Assembly: GCA_945228905.1 (NCBI GenBank)
Contig: CALYOH010000006.1
Span: forward strand, 1-33,279
DNA: 33,279 nt
Origin: an uncultured Caryophanales bacterium
GTDB lineage: Bacteria; Bacillota_I; Bacilli_A; RF39; UBA660
Direction: 5' to 3'
In this document: positions 17,041 through 24,750 of the stretch, piece by piece
Position numbering within the stretch: the stretch's first letter is position 1
Layout of the letters: each line of letters starts with the position of its first letter
Translations under genes and position numbers: made by a program
The notes under the pieces: model-generated
What the model saw: only the letters and a program-made list of their open reading frames with translations
What the model was told of the DNA's origin: nothing
Database searches by the model: none

Positions 17041-17101
17041 TTTTTACACTGTAAAAAATGTCTATAAAAAAAAAGAGATTTACACTAATATGTAAACCTC
17101 T
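17041..17101 (-). terminator. Terminator(s) of the RluA-like gene
   Basis: Minus strand AGAGGTTTACA-TATTAG-TGTAAATCTCT followed by ten T; the gene's stop codon is within the stem. A second small hairpin (TTTTTAC-ACT-GTAAAAA, 17041-17057) lies just beyond. Confidence 0.8.
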
Positions 17102-17741
17102 TCCAATACCCTTCTTTTGGAGGATAATATTCAAATTTAAGTTCCTCCTTACTAACAGGATGAACAAATGATAAATAGTAAGCAAATAAACATATTTGAG
17201 TATTATCAAGTACCCCATATCTTTGATCTCCAAGTAAGTAATGTCCCCTACTTGAAAATTGTACTCTTATCTGATGATGTCTTCCAGTCTTTAAATTTAT
17301 TGATACCAAAGTACAATCATGTTCCTTATCATATGATAAAGCTTCATATTCTAAAACGGCTTTCTTACCATTCTCACTAATAATAGAATTACCATTATCA
17401 CTCTTTTCAATATAATCAACATATTCTCCAGTACCAGTAATTTTCCCATGTACTATTGCTAGATACTTTTTAGTAATAGAATGTTCATTAAAAGCCTTAG
17501 TAAGTCTAGCAGCAGCTTTACTACTTCTAGCAAATACCATAATTCCACCTACAGGTCTATCTAATCTATGAACAAGACCCAAATATACATTTCCAGGTTT
17601 ATTATATTTAACCTTAATATATTCTTTTACCATATCCATGATAGACTTATCTTTAGTACTATCTCCCTGACTAAGTATATTATATGGTTTAACTACTACA
17701 ATAATATGATTATCTTCGTATAAAACATTTAACTTACTCAT
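17085..17741 (-). CDS. RluA-family pseudouridine synthase (no S4 domain)
   Basis: The start is taken as the ATG at 17741 (MSKLNVLYEDNHIIVVVKP), inside the ORF-track call, with GGGAAG just upstream; this start overlaps the stop of the upstream methyltransferase (ATGAGTAA). The 218-aa protein has the RluA/RsuA catalytic motif HRLDRPVGGIMVFARS, in which the Asp of HRLD is the catalytic residue. KTGRHHQIRVQFSSRGH, the conserved RNA-binding block, lies near residue 160. It isomerises specific uridines in rRNA or tRNA; the exact target cannot be told from sequence. There is no N-terminal S4 domain. It is co-transcribed with an RlmI-like methyltransferase, and both likely act on RNA. Confidence 0.93.
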   Translation of the reverse strand: MSKLNVLYEDNHIIVVVKPYNILSQGDSTKDKSIMDMVKEYIKVKYNKPGNVYLGLVHRLDRPVGGIMVFARSSKAAARLTKAFNEHSITKKYLAIVHGKITGTGEYVDYIEKSDNGNSIISENGKKAVLEYEALSYDKEHDCTLVSINLKTGRHHQIRVQFSSRGHYLLGDQRYGVLDNTQICLFAYYLSFVHPVSKEELKFEYYPPKEGYWKRFTY

Positions 17742-18600
17742 TTTCTTCCCATCTTCCATATATACCACAAGGTAATATTAAATCACCATTACCTATAGGT
17801 AAACCAATTTCTCCACAAGTAATAGTTCCATTATGTTTAATATTTAATTTTAATAAATTACTTAAAACAGTACTAGAAAGACCAGTAGTATATGAATTAA
17901 TTAAAAAGAATAATGGTCTATCACTTAATATTTCACTACATATCTTAATTAAATAATTTAAGTTCTTTTCAATATCCCAAACTTCTCCATTAGAACCCCT
18001 ACCATAACTTGGAGGATCCATTATAATAGCATCATATTTATTTCCTCTTCTAATTTCTCTTTGTACAAATTTAATTACATCATCTACTAAATATCTAACC
18101 TTAGTAGTATCACAATTACTACTAGAAACATTTTCCTTACACCAATCAACCATTCCACGAGAAGAATCAACATGAGTAACATGAGCACCTGCTTTTAAAC
18201 AAGCAACTGTTGCTCCACCAGTATAAGCAAATAAATTAAGTACTTTAATTTCTCTATTAGAATTATTAATCTTATTCATCATATAATCCCAATTAACTGC
18301 TTGTTCTGGAAATAAACCAGTATGTTTAAAACCCATTTGTTTAATATTAAAAGTTAATTCTTTATAATTAATTGTCCAACTAGAAGGAATAGACCTTTTA
18401 TTTTCCCAATGTCCTCCTCCTTTACTACTTCTATAATAAACTGCATCAATCTTATCTTTATATTTTTCTTCTAAATCACCATTATCCCAAATAACTTGTG
18501 GATCTGGTCTTAATAAATAATATTTACCCCATCTTTCATATTTCATTCCATTAGAAGCATCTATTATTTCATAATCTTTAAATTCATTAGTTACTAGCAT
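17734..18600 (-). CDS. RlmI-like SAM-dependent RNA methyltransferase
   Basis: The start is the ATG at 18600 (MLVTNEFKDYEIID), preceded by GGAGG five bases upstream; the ORF-track start is a TTG overlapping that site. The 288-aa protein has a class I Rossmann methyltransferase domain. VLNLFAYTGGATVACLKAGA is motif I for SAM binding, THVDSSRGMVDWCKEN is the acidic loop, and IIMDPPSYGRG is the motif IV catalytic block typical of m5C/m2G RNA methyltransferases related to RlmI and RlmK (PF10672). It lacks an N-terminal PUA domain, so it is a short form. It sits first in a two-gene unit with an RluA-like pseudouridine synthase, pointing to rRNA modification. Confidence 0.9.
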   Translation of the reverse strand: MLVTNEFKDYEIIDASNGMKYERWGKYYLLRPDPQVIWDNGDLEEKYKDKIDAVYYRSSKGGGHWENKRSIPSSWTINYKELTFNIKQMGFKHTGLFPEQAVNWDYMMNKINNSNREIKVLNLFAYTGGATVACLKAGAHVTHVDSSRGMVDWCKENVSSSNCDTTKVRYLVDDVIKFVQREIRRGNKYDAIIMDPPSYGRGSNGEVWDIEKNLNYLIKICSEILSDRPLFFLINSYTTGLSSTVLSNLLKLNIKHNGTITCGEIGLPIGNGDLILPCGIYGRWEENE

Positions 18601-18621
18601 AAACTCCTCCAATTCCCACTT

Positions 18622-18627
18622 ATTATA
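18622..18627 (-). promoter_or_regulatory. Probable extended -10 promoter of the RNA-modification unit
   Basis: Minus strand TGTTATAAT lies about 22 bases before the start. The -35 region is T-rich and weak, and it borders the upstream terminator. Confidence 0.5.
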
Positions 18628-18640
18628 ACATATTTAGATA

Positions 18641-18667
18641 AAAAGAAAAAAGACTTTAAGTCTTTTA
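18641..18667 (-). terminator. Terminator of the lipoprotein gene
   Basis: Minus strand AAAAGAC-TTAAA-GTCTTTT followed by TTCTTTT; the TAA stop of the lipoprotein gene overlaps the stem. Confidence 0.65.
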
Positions 18668-19498
18668 ACTTTGTACACTAAATACTTTTTTATAATCAGT
18701 TATTAAAGTAGAACCATTAAATGCAATAATTCTATCTTTCCAATTAGCAAATGATTCAGATTCAGCAATTGCATATGTACATTGAATATCCGCATATTTA
18801 GAACATTCTTCAGCATTAGTAACTCTAGTTCTAAATAATTTATCAGTAGTTCTAATAAATGTATTAACTGAATCTCCGGCATAATTAAAATCAATTATTG
18901 TATTACCATAATCATTCTTATTATAAATAACACTTGTACTAACTATAGTTGCAGGAGAATTTCTATCTGCTTTTTGAATAGTTATACTATAAACATTACC
19001 ATCAGTCTTTAAAACATAATAATTACCTGTATTACTATTAGCAGTTTGTGCTTTAACTACATCTTCACCTTTTAATAATAAATCATAAATATCATAACTA
19101 TTATCTCCAGAAGTAACTGCAGTATATGGACTAACACTATTTTCTCCAACTAAATAATAATATTTATTATCAGTACCTTTAATAATCTTATTATCAAAAA
19201 TAGCCTTTACTGTAATTTGAGTATCAGCAAGTTTACAATTCATCTTATTTGCATATGTTTGTCCTAAATTAATTTCATATAATTTACCTTCACTCGTAAC
19301 AATATGAGTACCAGTTAAATATTTAATTTTTTCATAACTAGTATCATCTTTATTTTCTGGAAAGAATGAACTACATATAAATTCTCCTCCTACAGTAAAT
19401 CCATCATGTCTTAAATCTCTAGTAACGTCTCCATCACATGCACTACAAAATAGTAATACAAAACTCATAATAATAGAAATTTTAAAAATTCTTTTCAT
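18665..19498 (-). CDS. Predicted lipoprotein of unknown function
   Basis: The start is the ATG at 19498 (MKRIFKISIIMSFVLLFCSACDGD), with AAGGAAGG seven bases upstream. The N-terminus is a signal peptide with a probable lipobox ending in C (CSAC or a nearby Cys), although the -3 position is not the usual Leu, so lipid attachment is likely but not certain. The rest (277 aa total) is a beta-rich, Asn/Thr/Tyr-rich extracellular domain. Several segments look like repeated short beta strands (GKLYEINLG, NKYYYLVG, NYYVLKTDGNVYSI, DKLFRTRV), weakly like a propeller or RCC1-type repeat. No family is assigned. Confidence 0.75.
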   Translation of the reverse strand: MKRIFKISIIMSFVLLFCSACDGDVTRDLRHDGFTVGGEFICSSFFPENKDDTSYEKIKYLTGTHIVTSEGKLYEINLGQTYANKMNCKLADTQITVKAIFDNKIIKGTDNKYYYLVGENSVSPYTAVTSGDNSYDIYDLLLKGEDVVKAQTANSNTGNYYVLKTDGNVYSITIQKADRNSPATIVSTSVIYNKNDYGNTIIDFNYAGDSVNTFIRTTDKLFRTRVTNAEECSKYADIQCTYAIAESESFANWKDRIIAFNGSTLITDYKKVFSVQS

Positions 19499-19521
19499 AT
19501 CAATACCTTCCTTATAATAAG

Positions 19522-19530
19522 AATATATCA
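19522..19530 (-). promoter_or_regulatory. Possible extended -10 promoter of the lipoprotein gene
   Basis: Minus strand TGATATATT lies about 24 bases before the start. No terminator separates it from the preceding 98-aa gene, so read-through is also possible. Confidence 0.35.
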
Positions 19531-19563
19531 TATTTTAAAAATAAATTAAATAGAAATGTGAAA

Positions 19564-19860
19564 TCATTTTCTATCCAATTTTTTTAATTTCTTTTTTATA
19601 AGAAAAACTAAATCCATTGGTCCATTAATCTTATTAAGTACTAGTAAAGCATCTTGTAATTTTACTCTTTCACTAACATTATCTTTAATATCATTAGCTT
19701 CTTTTTTATAATCATAATCTTTAATAGGATTAACTTCTATAAAATCAATAATATATTTCTTTATATCATCCATAACAAATTCTTTTAATGAATATTCATC
19801 CATTAAAGAAACTCCATAATATCCACCAACTAAATATCTAAATTGATTTTCAAGTTTCAT
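19564..19860 (-). CDS. Small hypothetical protein (98 aa)
   Basis: The start is the ATG at 19860 (MKLENQFRYLVGGYYGVSL), with AGGTG six bases upstream; the ORF-track call began at a GTG within that site. It is a helical, charged cytoplasmic-type protein with no signal or membrane segment, not recognised. It is divergent from the plus-strand TasA-like gene, with both promoters in the ~70-base gap. It may be co-transcribed with the downstream lipoprotein because no terminator is seen between them. Confidence 0.65.
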   Translation of the reverse strand: MKLENQFRYLVGGYYGVSLMDEYSLKEFVMDDIKKYIIDFIEVNPIKDYDYKKEANDIKDNVSERVKLQDALLVLNKINGPMDLVFLIKKKLKKLDRK

Positions 19861-19877
19861 GTAAATCACCTGAAATA

Positions 19878-19910
19878 ATTATATCAAAAAAATATAAATT
19901 ATGTTAAAAT
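19878..19910. promoter_or_regulatory. Divergent promoter region
   Basis: Minus strand TGATATAAT at 19878-19885 serves the 98-aa gene. Plus strand TGTTAAAAT at 19902-19910 serves the plus-strand TasA-like gene. Both are extended -10 elements in one short intergenic gap. Confidence 0.45.
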
Positions 19911-19929
19911 TATCATAGAGGTATAGAAT

Positions 19930-20517
19930 ATGAAGAAAAGAAAAGATTTGACTTTTATAATGATCTTCTTTCTTACATTATGTTTATCTATAACATATTT
20001 ATTTCAAACATCATACGCTAAATATAGAAAACAATTAGAAGGAGAATTAAATGCTACTATAGCAAGTTGGCTAATCAAAGTTAATAATGAAGATATTACA
20101 CAATCTAGAACTTTAGAAAATGAGATAATACCAGTATTTGATACCAACCCATATGTAAAAGAAAATACAATAGCACCTGGAAGTACAGGATATTTTGATA
20201 TAATAATAGAAACAGTAAATGTAGATGTAGATTACAACGTAGAAATAGTTGATTCAAAAGAAGCTACAGATTTACAAGACTTTGTATTAAAACAATATGA
20301 ACTTAATGATTCAGGCACAAGAATAGATATAACAGATCATACATTTAGTAAAGATTTTACTAAGAATACAGAACAAACTAAAATAAGATTTTACTTTGTA
20401 TGGGATGATGATGAAGCAACACAAACAATGAATAATCAAGATGATACATCATATCAATTAGATAATGAAACAACAAAGATTTCTCTAGCAATTCAGTTCA
20501 AACAAAAAAACAGTTAA
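19930..20517 (+). CDS. TasA-like secreted protein with SipW-type signal peptide
   Basis: This is the only clear plus-strand gene. The 195-aa protein begins MKKRKDLTF, followed by a membrane/signal segment (about 9-27) ending SYAKY, then ATIASWLIKVN. This arrangement is typical of the signal peptide and first strand of TasA/camelysin-like proteins processed by SipW peptidases. The rest is a beta-rich domain with IAPGSTGYFDIIIE and a conserved W near FVWDDDEAT. IAPGSTG resembles ISPGATG in the 205-aa protein at 27426-28043. The ATG follows AGAGG. It converges on the 242-aa TasA-like gene and shares a bidirectional terminator with it. Confidence 0.8.
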   Translation: MKKRKDLTFIMIFFLTLCLSITYLFQTSYAKYRKQLEGELNATIASWLIKVNNEDITQSRTLENEIIPVFDTNPYVKENTIAPGSTGYFDIIIETVNVDVDYNVEIVDSKEATDLQDFVLKQYELNDSGTRIDITDHTFSKDFTKNTEQTKIRFYFVWDDDEATQTMNNQDDTSYQLDNETTKISLAIQFKQKNS

Positions 20518-20530
20518 TAAACTGTTTTTT
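20505..20530. terminator. Bidirectional terminator between convergent TasA-like genes
   Basis: Stem AAAAAACAGT / ACTGTTTTTT with a TAATAA loop gives T runs on both strands. It lies between the stop codons of the plus-strand 195-aa gene and the minus-strand 242-aa gene. Confidence 0.85.
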
Positions 20531-20532
20531 TA

Positions 20533-21261
20533 TTATGAATTAACTTGTTGAACTACTACTTTGAATTTCATTTCTATACATGGAAGATTATTATCTTTTT
20601 CATATTTTCCACATGCTTCTCCAAAATAAGTATCAGCATCATCTTTATATAAATATAAATTATTTCTCATTGATGGAAATGTTATGTCAGTAACTGTTGC
20701 TTCTGTATAATTAGTTCCACTCTTATTATAATAAATAAATGATGGATTATAAGTATAAAGGTTATCTAATTGGTAATATTTAGAGGTATCTTCATATTTC
20801 CAAGATAAATTAATATTAAAATTAGCACTACTTCCTGAAGCTACAGTATCACTAGAAGTACTAACTAATAATGAAAATGGATATTTATTTTGAAAATCAC
20901 TAAGTACTTGTTCTGAATTGGTAACATTTATTTCATTACCTAACACTTTCACACTAGTAAGCCAATAACTAATATCAGCTGATACTTCACCATTATTATT
21001 AATTTGAACAGTATGATTATAATCTAACATACCAGGCATCATATCAGTAATTGCAACATTAACTGAATTAGTTACAACATCATTTTCAGTAAATTCAACA
21101 TCCCAGCTTGCAACACTCATATCAACATTTAATGTAGCTTGAGATATAAATGCAAACCAAGCATAAGCATTAATACTTAAAGTAAATAATATGAAAAGTA
21201 AAGGAAAAATTAACTTCTTACGTCTACTTTTTCTTTTATCTTTTAAATCATCTTGATTCAT
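20533..21261 (-). CDS. TasA/camelysin-like secreted protein
   Basis: The 242-aa protein has a basic N-terminus (KDKRKSRRKK) and one hydrophobic segment (about 17-36) ending AYAWFAF. Then comes a beta-sandwich-like domain beginning ATLNVDMSVASWDVEF, followed by MPGMLDYNHTVQINNNGEV and YWLTSVKVLG. The AYAWF-type cleavage region plus this first strand are the hallmark of TasA/camelysin (CalY) proteins, which form extracellular fibres after SipW cleavage. It is the last gene of the AAA+/SipW cassette and directly follows the signal peptidase gene, which probably processes it. The start follows GGGAGG. Confidence 0.82.
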   Translation of the reverse strand: MNQDDLKDKRKSRRKKLIFPLLFILFTLSINAYAWFAFISQATLNVDMSVASWDVEFTENDVVTNSVNVAITDMMPGMLDYNHTVQINNNGEVSADISYWLTSVKVLGNEINVTNSEQVLSDFQNKYPFSLLVSTSSDTVASGSSANFNINLSWKYEDTSKYYQLDNLYTYNPSFIYYNKSGTNYTEATVTDITFPSMRNNLYLYKDDADTYFGEACGKYEKDNNLPCIEMKFKVVVQQVNS

Positions 21262-21295
21262 ACATATACCTCCCTTCTACAATTAATATCTATTC

Positions 21296-22003
21296 TTAAT
21301 CATTTGAATCTTCAATTAAAAACTTATCTACTTTTAATTCTATATCATCTGAATTGTCTTCTTCTTTTTCCTCTTCCATTTCTAATATTTCAGTCTCTTC
21401 TTCTTTTTCTTCTTTATTATTATCAGTTTCTTTTTCATTAGCAATCTCTAACTTTTCTTCTTTCATTTCATTAAGAGTTGCAAAAACTTCTAAAGAAATA
21501 ATTATAACTATTGGACAAAATACACATAAGAAGAATCCTAACTGACTCTTAACAATATGATTAACTGGTGAAATAACAGGAACAATTCCAACTACTTTAC
21601 CTAAAACTTGATCATCATAGATAGCTGGATCTTCTATATCATTCTTAACACCCTTAGTAGTAAATACTCTTCCACCATCTTTTTCATTATTTTCTATAGC
21701 AATAATTCTATGGGTAACAAGTTTACCATCTAGTCCCGCTCTTTCTCCATTATAAACAATGTCATCTCCTACTTTTAATTTATTAGTATCAAAATCTTTT
21801 ACTAAGATAACATCATGTACTTCATATACTCCACTCATCGAACTAGAAGCTATATCAAACATTCTATATCCAAATACACTTCTATTTCCAGAGACATTTT
21901 GAATTATTATAAATGCTAAATATAAACAAATTGTTATAAAGAATACTGCCTTAACAATACCAAAAATGATTTTAAATATTTTATTATCTAAAATTTTTTC
22001 CAT
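21296..22003 (-). CDS. SipW-type (ER-type, Ser/His) signal peptidase I with acidic tail
   Basis: The 235-aa protein has an N-terminal membrane segment (about 14-36), the catalytic Ser block IASSSMSGVYEVHDVILVK (Ser55 before Met56) and LVTHRIIAIE, which supplies the catalytic His (His98) of the ER/SipW-type dyad instead of Lys. The GD-type acidic block TTKGVKNDIEDP and a C-terminal membrane segment (about 153-175) follow. It should cleave TasA-like precursors at the outer face of the membrane. The last ~60 residues are an unusual, very acidic, probably cytoplasmic tail (KEEKEEETEILEMEEE). The ATG follows GAGG and its ribosome site overlaps the stop of the DUF2357-like gene, so the two are translationally coupled. 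Confidence 0.9.
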   Translation of the reverse strand: MEKILDNKIFKIIFGIVKAVFFITICLYLAFIIIQNVSGNRSVFGYRMFDIASSSMSGVYEVHDVILVKDFDTNKLKVGDDIVYNGERAGLDGKLVTHRIIAIENNEKDGGRVFTTKGVKNDIEDPAIYDDQVLGKVVGIVPVISPVNHIVKSQLGFFLCVFCPIVIIISLEVFATLNEMKEEKLEIANEKETDNNKEEKEEETEILEMEEEKEEDNSDDIELKVDKFLIEDSND

Positions 22004-22004
22004 T

Positions 22005-23144
22005 TTAAGCCTCTTTTCCTAACATTCTAATAATATCATTATAATTATTTAATTCCTTATCAAAACATCTATCAATAGTTTTTAATATACTATTACTTCT
22101 CTTTTCATTCTTCTCTTTAATTGTTTTTAATTGTTTACTAAATAAATAAGCAATTTTATCTTCATCTAACTCCTCAGAAGAATCTAATAAATTATCTATT
22201 AATCTCTTCATCATTTGATTAATAATAACTGTTTCACTAGCATCTTGACTAGAATTAATTAAATTTTTATTAGCAATAAAAGACATTAAGAATGCTTGAT
22301 CATATTCATTCTTTAATATACCTCTATCATAATAATCTCTTTTATCTTTTTCTTTTTTATCCTTACTTTCAAAACTTTGAATATAATTCCATAATTCTTC
22401 TGCTTTTCTAAAGTTAGGATTCTTTAAAATAACATTTGTTTTTCTAATTGGACTTCTAACTGGAGGTACGTGTAATCTATTAAGAGTTTGCCATAACTCA
22501 GTACCAGTAAATCCATCTAATTGTACTTTAATTTTATATAATCTATCTTTTAAACTCATGTGATTTCTTTCTCCACCAGTTTCTTTAACTATCTTAGAAA
22601 TGTCACTTAAGTCTATAGATATTTTTAAATCATCAGCATCTACTTTAGTAATTGCTTCATATCTCATAATATTTTTATCTAAACAATATGAATTTCCTGT
22701 AGTAGCATTAGTTCTATTTTCAAAGAACTGTCTTGTATTATTTATTAGAGTAAAGATAAATCTATTTTCATAAGTATCCATACTCTCTTCACGATTAATA
22801 TTTAATATTTTTGAAGGTTTAACATCACCATTATCTTCAATCTTTTGAATAAGATTAGTATGTTGAGATAGATGGATAACAGATTCAACAGTTACACGTT
22901 TTGCTAACTCAACTTTAACAATCTCTTCATCATTAATGATAAATCTCTTAGGGTTACGAAGAATATTATCTATATATGGAATAGTATCTTCTAATTTATC
23001 AACCCATTCATAATTAAATTCTTTCATATCATAATCTCTTTTTATGAATAACGTAGAACTTAAATTATTAAGGAATTTATCAGTTGGATCTAATTGTTCT
23101 TCTTCCTGAAGTTTTTCTTCTTCATCTAAAATTTCTATATCCAT
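22005..23144 (-). CDS. DUF2357-like partner of the McrB-type ATPase
   Basis: The 379-aa soluble protein has an acidic N-terminus and a mixed alpha/beta body. A central block MDTYENRFIFTLINN resembles the conserved YENRF motif of DUF2357, a domain often found as the McrC-like partner of McrB AAA+ proteins. The C-terminal half is helical with Lys-rich stretches. I see no PD-(D/E)xK nuclease motif, which full-length nuclease-active McrC-like proteins would have. It lies 17 bases after the AAA+ gene and just before the SipW gene, so it probably forms a complex with the AAA+ ATPase. The family match is moderate; catalytic activity is doubtful. Confidence 0.65.
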   Translation of the reverse strand: MDIEILDEEEKLQEEEQLDPTDKFLNNLSSTLFIKRDYDMKEFNYEWVDKLEDTIPYIDNILRNPKRFIINDEEIVKVELAKRVTVESVIHLSQHTNLIQKIEDNGDVKPSKILNINREESMDTYENRFIFTLINNTRQFFENRTNATTGNSYCLDKNIMRYEAITKVDADDLKISIDLSDISKIVKETGGERNHMSLKDRLYKIKVQLDGFTGTELWQTLNRLHVPPVRSPIRKTNVILKNPNFRKAEELWNYIQSFESKDKKEKDKRDYYDRGILKNEYDQAFLMSFIANKNLINSSQDASETVIINQMMKRLIDNLLDSSEELDEDKIAYLFSKQLKTIKEKNEKRSNSILKTIDRCFDKELNNYNDIIRMLGKEA

Positions 23145-23161
23145 CTAATCACCTCTAGTCA

Positions 23162-24748
23162 TTAAACCATTTTCTTAAGTCTATTTAAATAATCTTTACA
23201 TTCATTGAAATGATCTTTACCAAAAGTCTTATCTAAGAATTCAATATAAGGATCAATTTCATCTCTAATATATGCTAAGTTTAATTGTTCAAACTTACGT
23301 AAGATTTTACGAGCTATATAATAGTCAACTCCATCAACTTCTTGTCCACCACATTCAATATAAGTAGCAACAAAGTCTTTCATTTGCTTAACAATACGGT
23401 TACCGAAAGCAATACGGAAATGTTTAATTACATAGTCATCCATTTCTTCAATCTTTTGTTCCATCTCACTTGATAAAGGATGATTCTTTTTAGCTTCAGC
23501 AAATAATCCTTCTAAGTAAGAGTTATTAATATTCATTGAATCAGTTTCTACTGGTTCAAATACTTGTCCTTTATCATTAATATCTATTGGCATAGCACGG
23601 TCATACACTTTATCAGTAACTGCAAATGTAGAATCATCATTATTGATTGTACCAATATACCACATATTGCCAGGAATCTTTAATTTACCATTAGTTAATC
23701 TTTTAGGGTCAGTATCCCAAGAACTTGGAACTAACTCAATTATCCATTCATCTCTAGAAGGCATTTCTAGAATAGATAACATTTCTGCAAAGTAATACTC
23801 AACTCTGGCAATATTCATTTCATCTAGTACAGTTAAATAAACATCATCGGTATAACCAGCTAAATACATACCTTTTAATACATCAGTTTCATTAAACTTC
23901 TTAGTAAACTCGTTGAAATATCCAAATAACTCTGTTCTATCTCTCCAAGAAGGTTGAACAGAAGCCATAATAGCATCATTTCTAATAAACTTACCCCAAG
24001 CATATGCTAAGGAAGTTTTACCAGTACCAGAAATACCTTGAAGTATAACTAACTTAGTAGCACTTAAACTAGATATAAATAATCTAATCATTTCAGTTGT
24101 ATAGTATAGTCTTAATTTAGAAGCAGCAAAGTTTCTAAATAATTCAACTAATTCTTGTAAAGTAAATGTATTATTATAATTTTGAATCTTATAATCTTTA
24201 TATTCTAAATCAATAGCATGTAACTTAGTAAATCTAATATTATCTAAACTTACATCTTCTAAATTCTCATCATTAGAATCTTCCTCACTAGTATTAGCTT
24301 CTCCTACAGATCCACTAGATGTACTACTACCACCACTAGTAGCAATAGAAGCACTCTCTCCAGGTTTTAATCCTAACTGAGATACCTTCATAGCAAGTAT
24401 TTGCTCTTTCTCTTGTACTAAAGTAGCAACTTGTCTATTTAATGAACCTATCTCTTCTAACATAGATTCTTGTTCTACTAAAGTCTTTCTAAATTTAAAG
24501 TATCTTCTAAATACAAATCCTATAATTAAAACAATTAATCCTAGAATTACTATCATTATAATAACTGCTAAAATTACAAGTATCCACTCTAGTCCACCGA
24601 AATCTTTTCTATAAAAATCAATTACACTTAGATATTCGCTTATATTAAACATTTGAATAAATCCTTTAATAATTCCTCCAAATATCAAACCAACTCCAGA
24701 AAAGAAAACAGACATAAATTCAAATAAAAATCTTATATATGTACTCAT
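23162..24748 (-). CDS. Membrane-anchored McrB-like AAA+ ATPase
   Basis: The 528-aa protein has two N-terminal membrane segments (about 8-30 and 53-80), a predicted coiled coil (about 85-120) and a Ser/Gly/acidic linker (about 125-170). A C-terminal AAA+ module of the McrB clade follows: Walker A LQGISGTGKTSLAYAW (about 236-251), Walker B VLDEMNIARVEYYFAEMLSILE (about 307-328), sensor 1 IGTINNDDST (about 365-374) and an arginine-finger-like TDKVYDRAM. The DEMNxARVEYYF pattern is specific to McrB-type ATPases. Cytosolic McrB proteins carry N-terminal DNA-reading domains; here those are replaced by a membrane anchor, arguing for envelope work such as unfolding or assembly. It is coupled to a DUF2357-like gene and to SipW. 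GAGGAGG precedes the ATG. Confidence 0.88.
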   Translation of the reverse strand: MSTYIRFLFEFMSVFFSGVGLIFGGIIKGFIQMFNISEYLSVIDFYRKDFGGLEWILVILAVIIMIVILGLIVLIIGFVFRRYFKFRKTLVEQESMLEEIGSLNRQVATLVQEKEQILAMKVSQLGLKPGESASIATSGGSSTSSGSVGEANTSEEDSNDENLEDVSLDNIRFTKLHAIDLEYKDYKIQNYNNTFTLQELVELFRNFAASKLRLYYTTEMIRLFISSLSATKLVILQGISGTGKTSLAYAWGKFIRNDAIMASVQPSWRDRTELFGYFNEFTKKFNETDVLKGMYLAGYTDDVYLTVLDEMNIARVEYYFAEMLSILEMPSRDEWIIELVPSSWDTDPKRLTNGKLKIPGNMWYIGTINNDDSTFAVTDKVYDRAMPIDINDKGQVFEPVETDSMNINNSYLEGLFAEAKKNHPLSSEMEQKIEEMDDYVIKHFRIAFGNRIVKQMKDFVATYIECGGQEVDGVDYYIARKILRKFEQLNLAYIRDEIDPYIEFLDKTFGKDHFNECKDYLNRLKKMV

Positions 24749-24750
24749 TT

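Noticed and set aside
17030-17233. Minus-strand ORF of 67 aa, and the 63-aa one at 18703-18894
   Set aside because: Both overlap real genes in another frame and have skewed, low-complexity composition.
22005-24748. McrBC-type restriction or defence system
   Set aside because: The ATPase has membrane segments and no DNA-binding domain, no PD-(D/E)xK motif is visible in the partner, and the neighbours are signal peptidase and fibre genes; kept only as an alternative.
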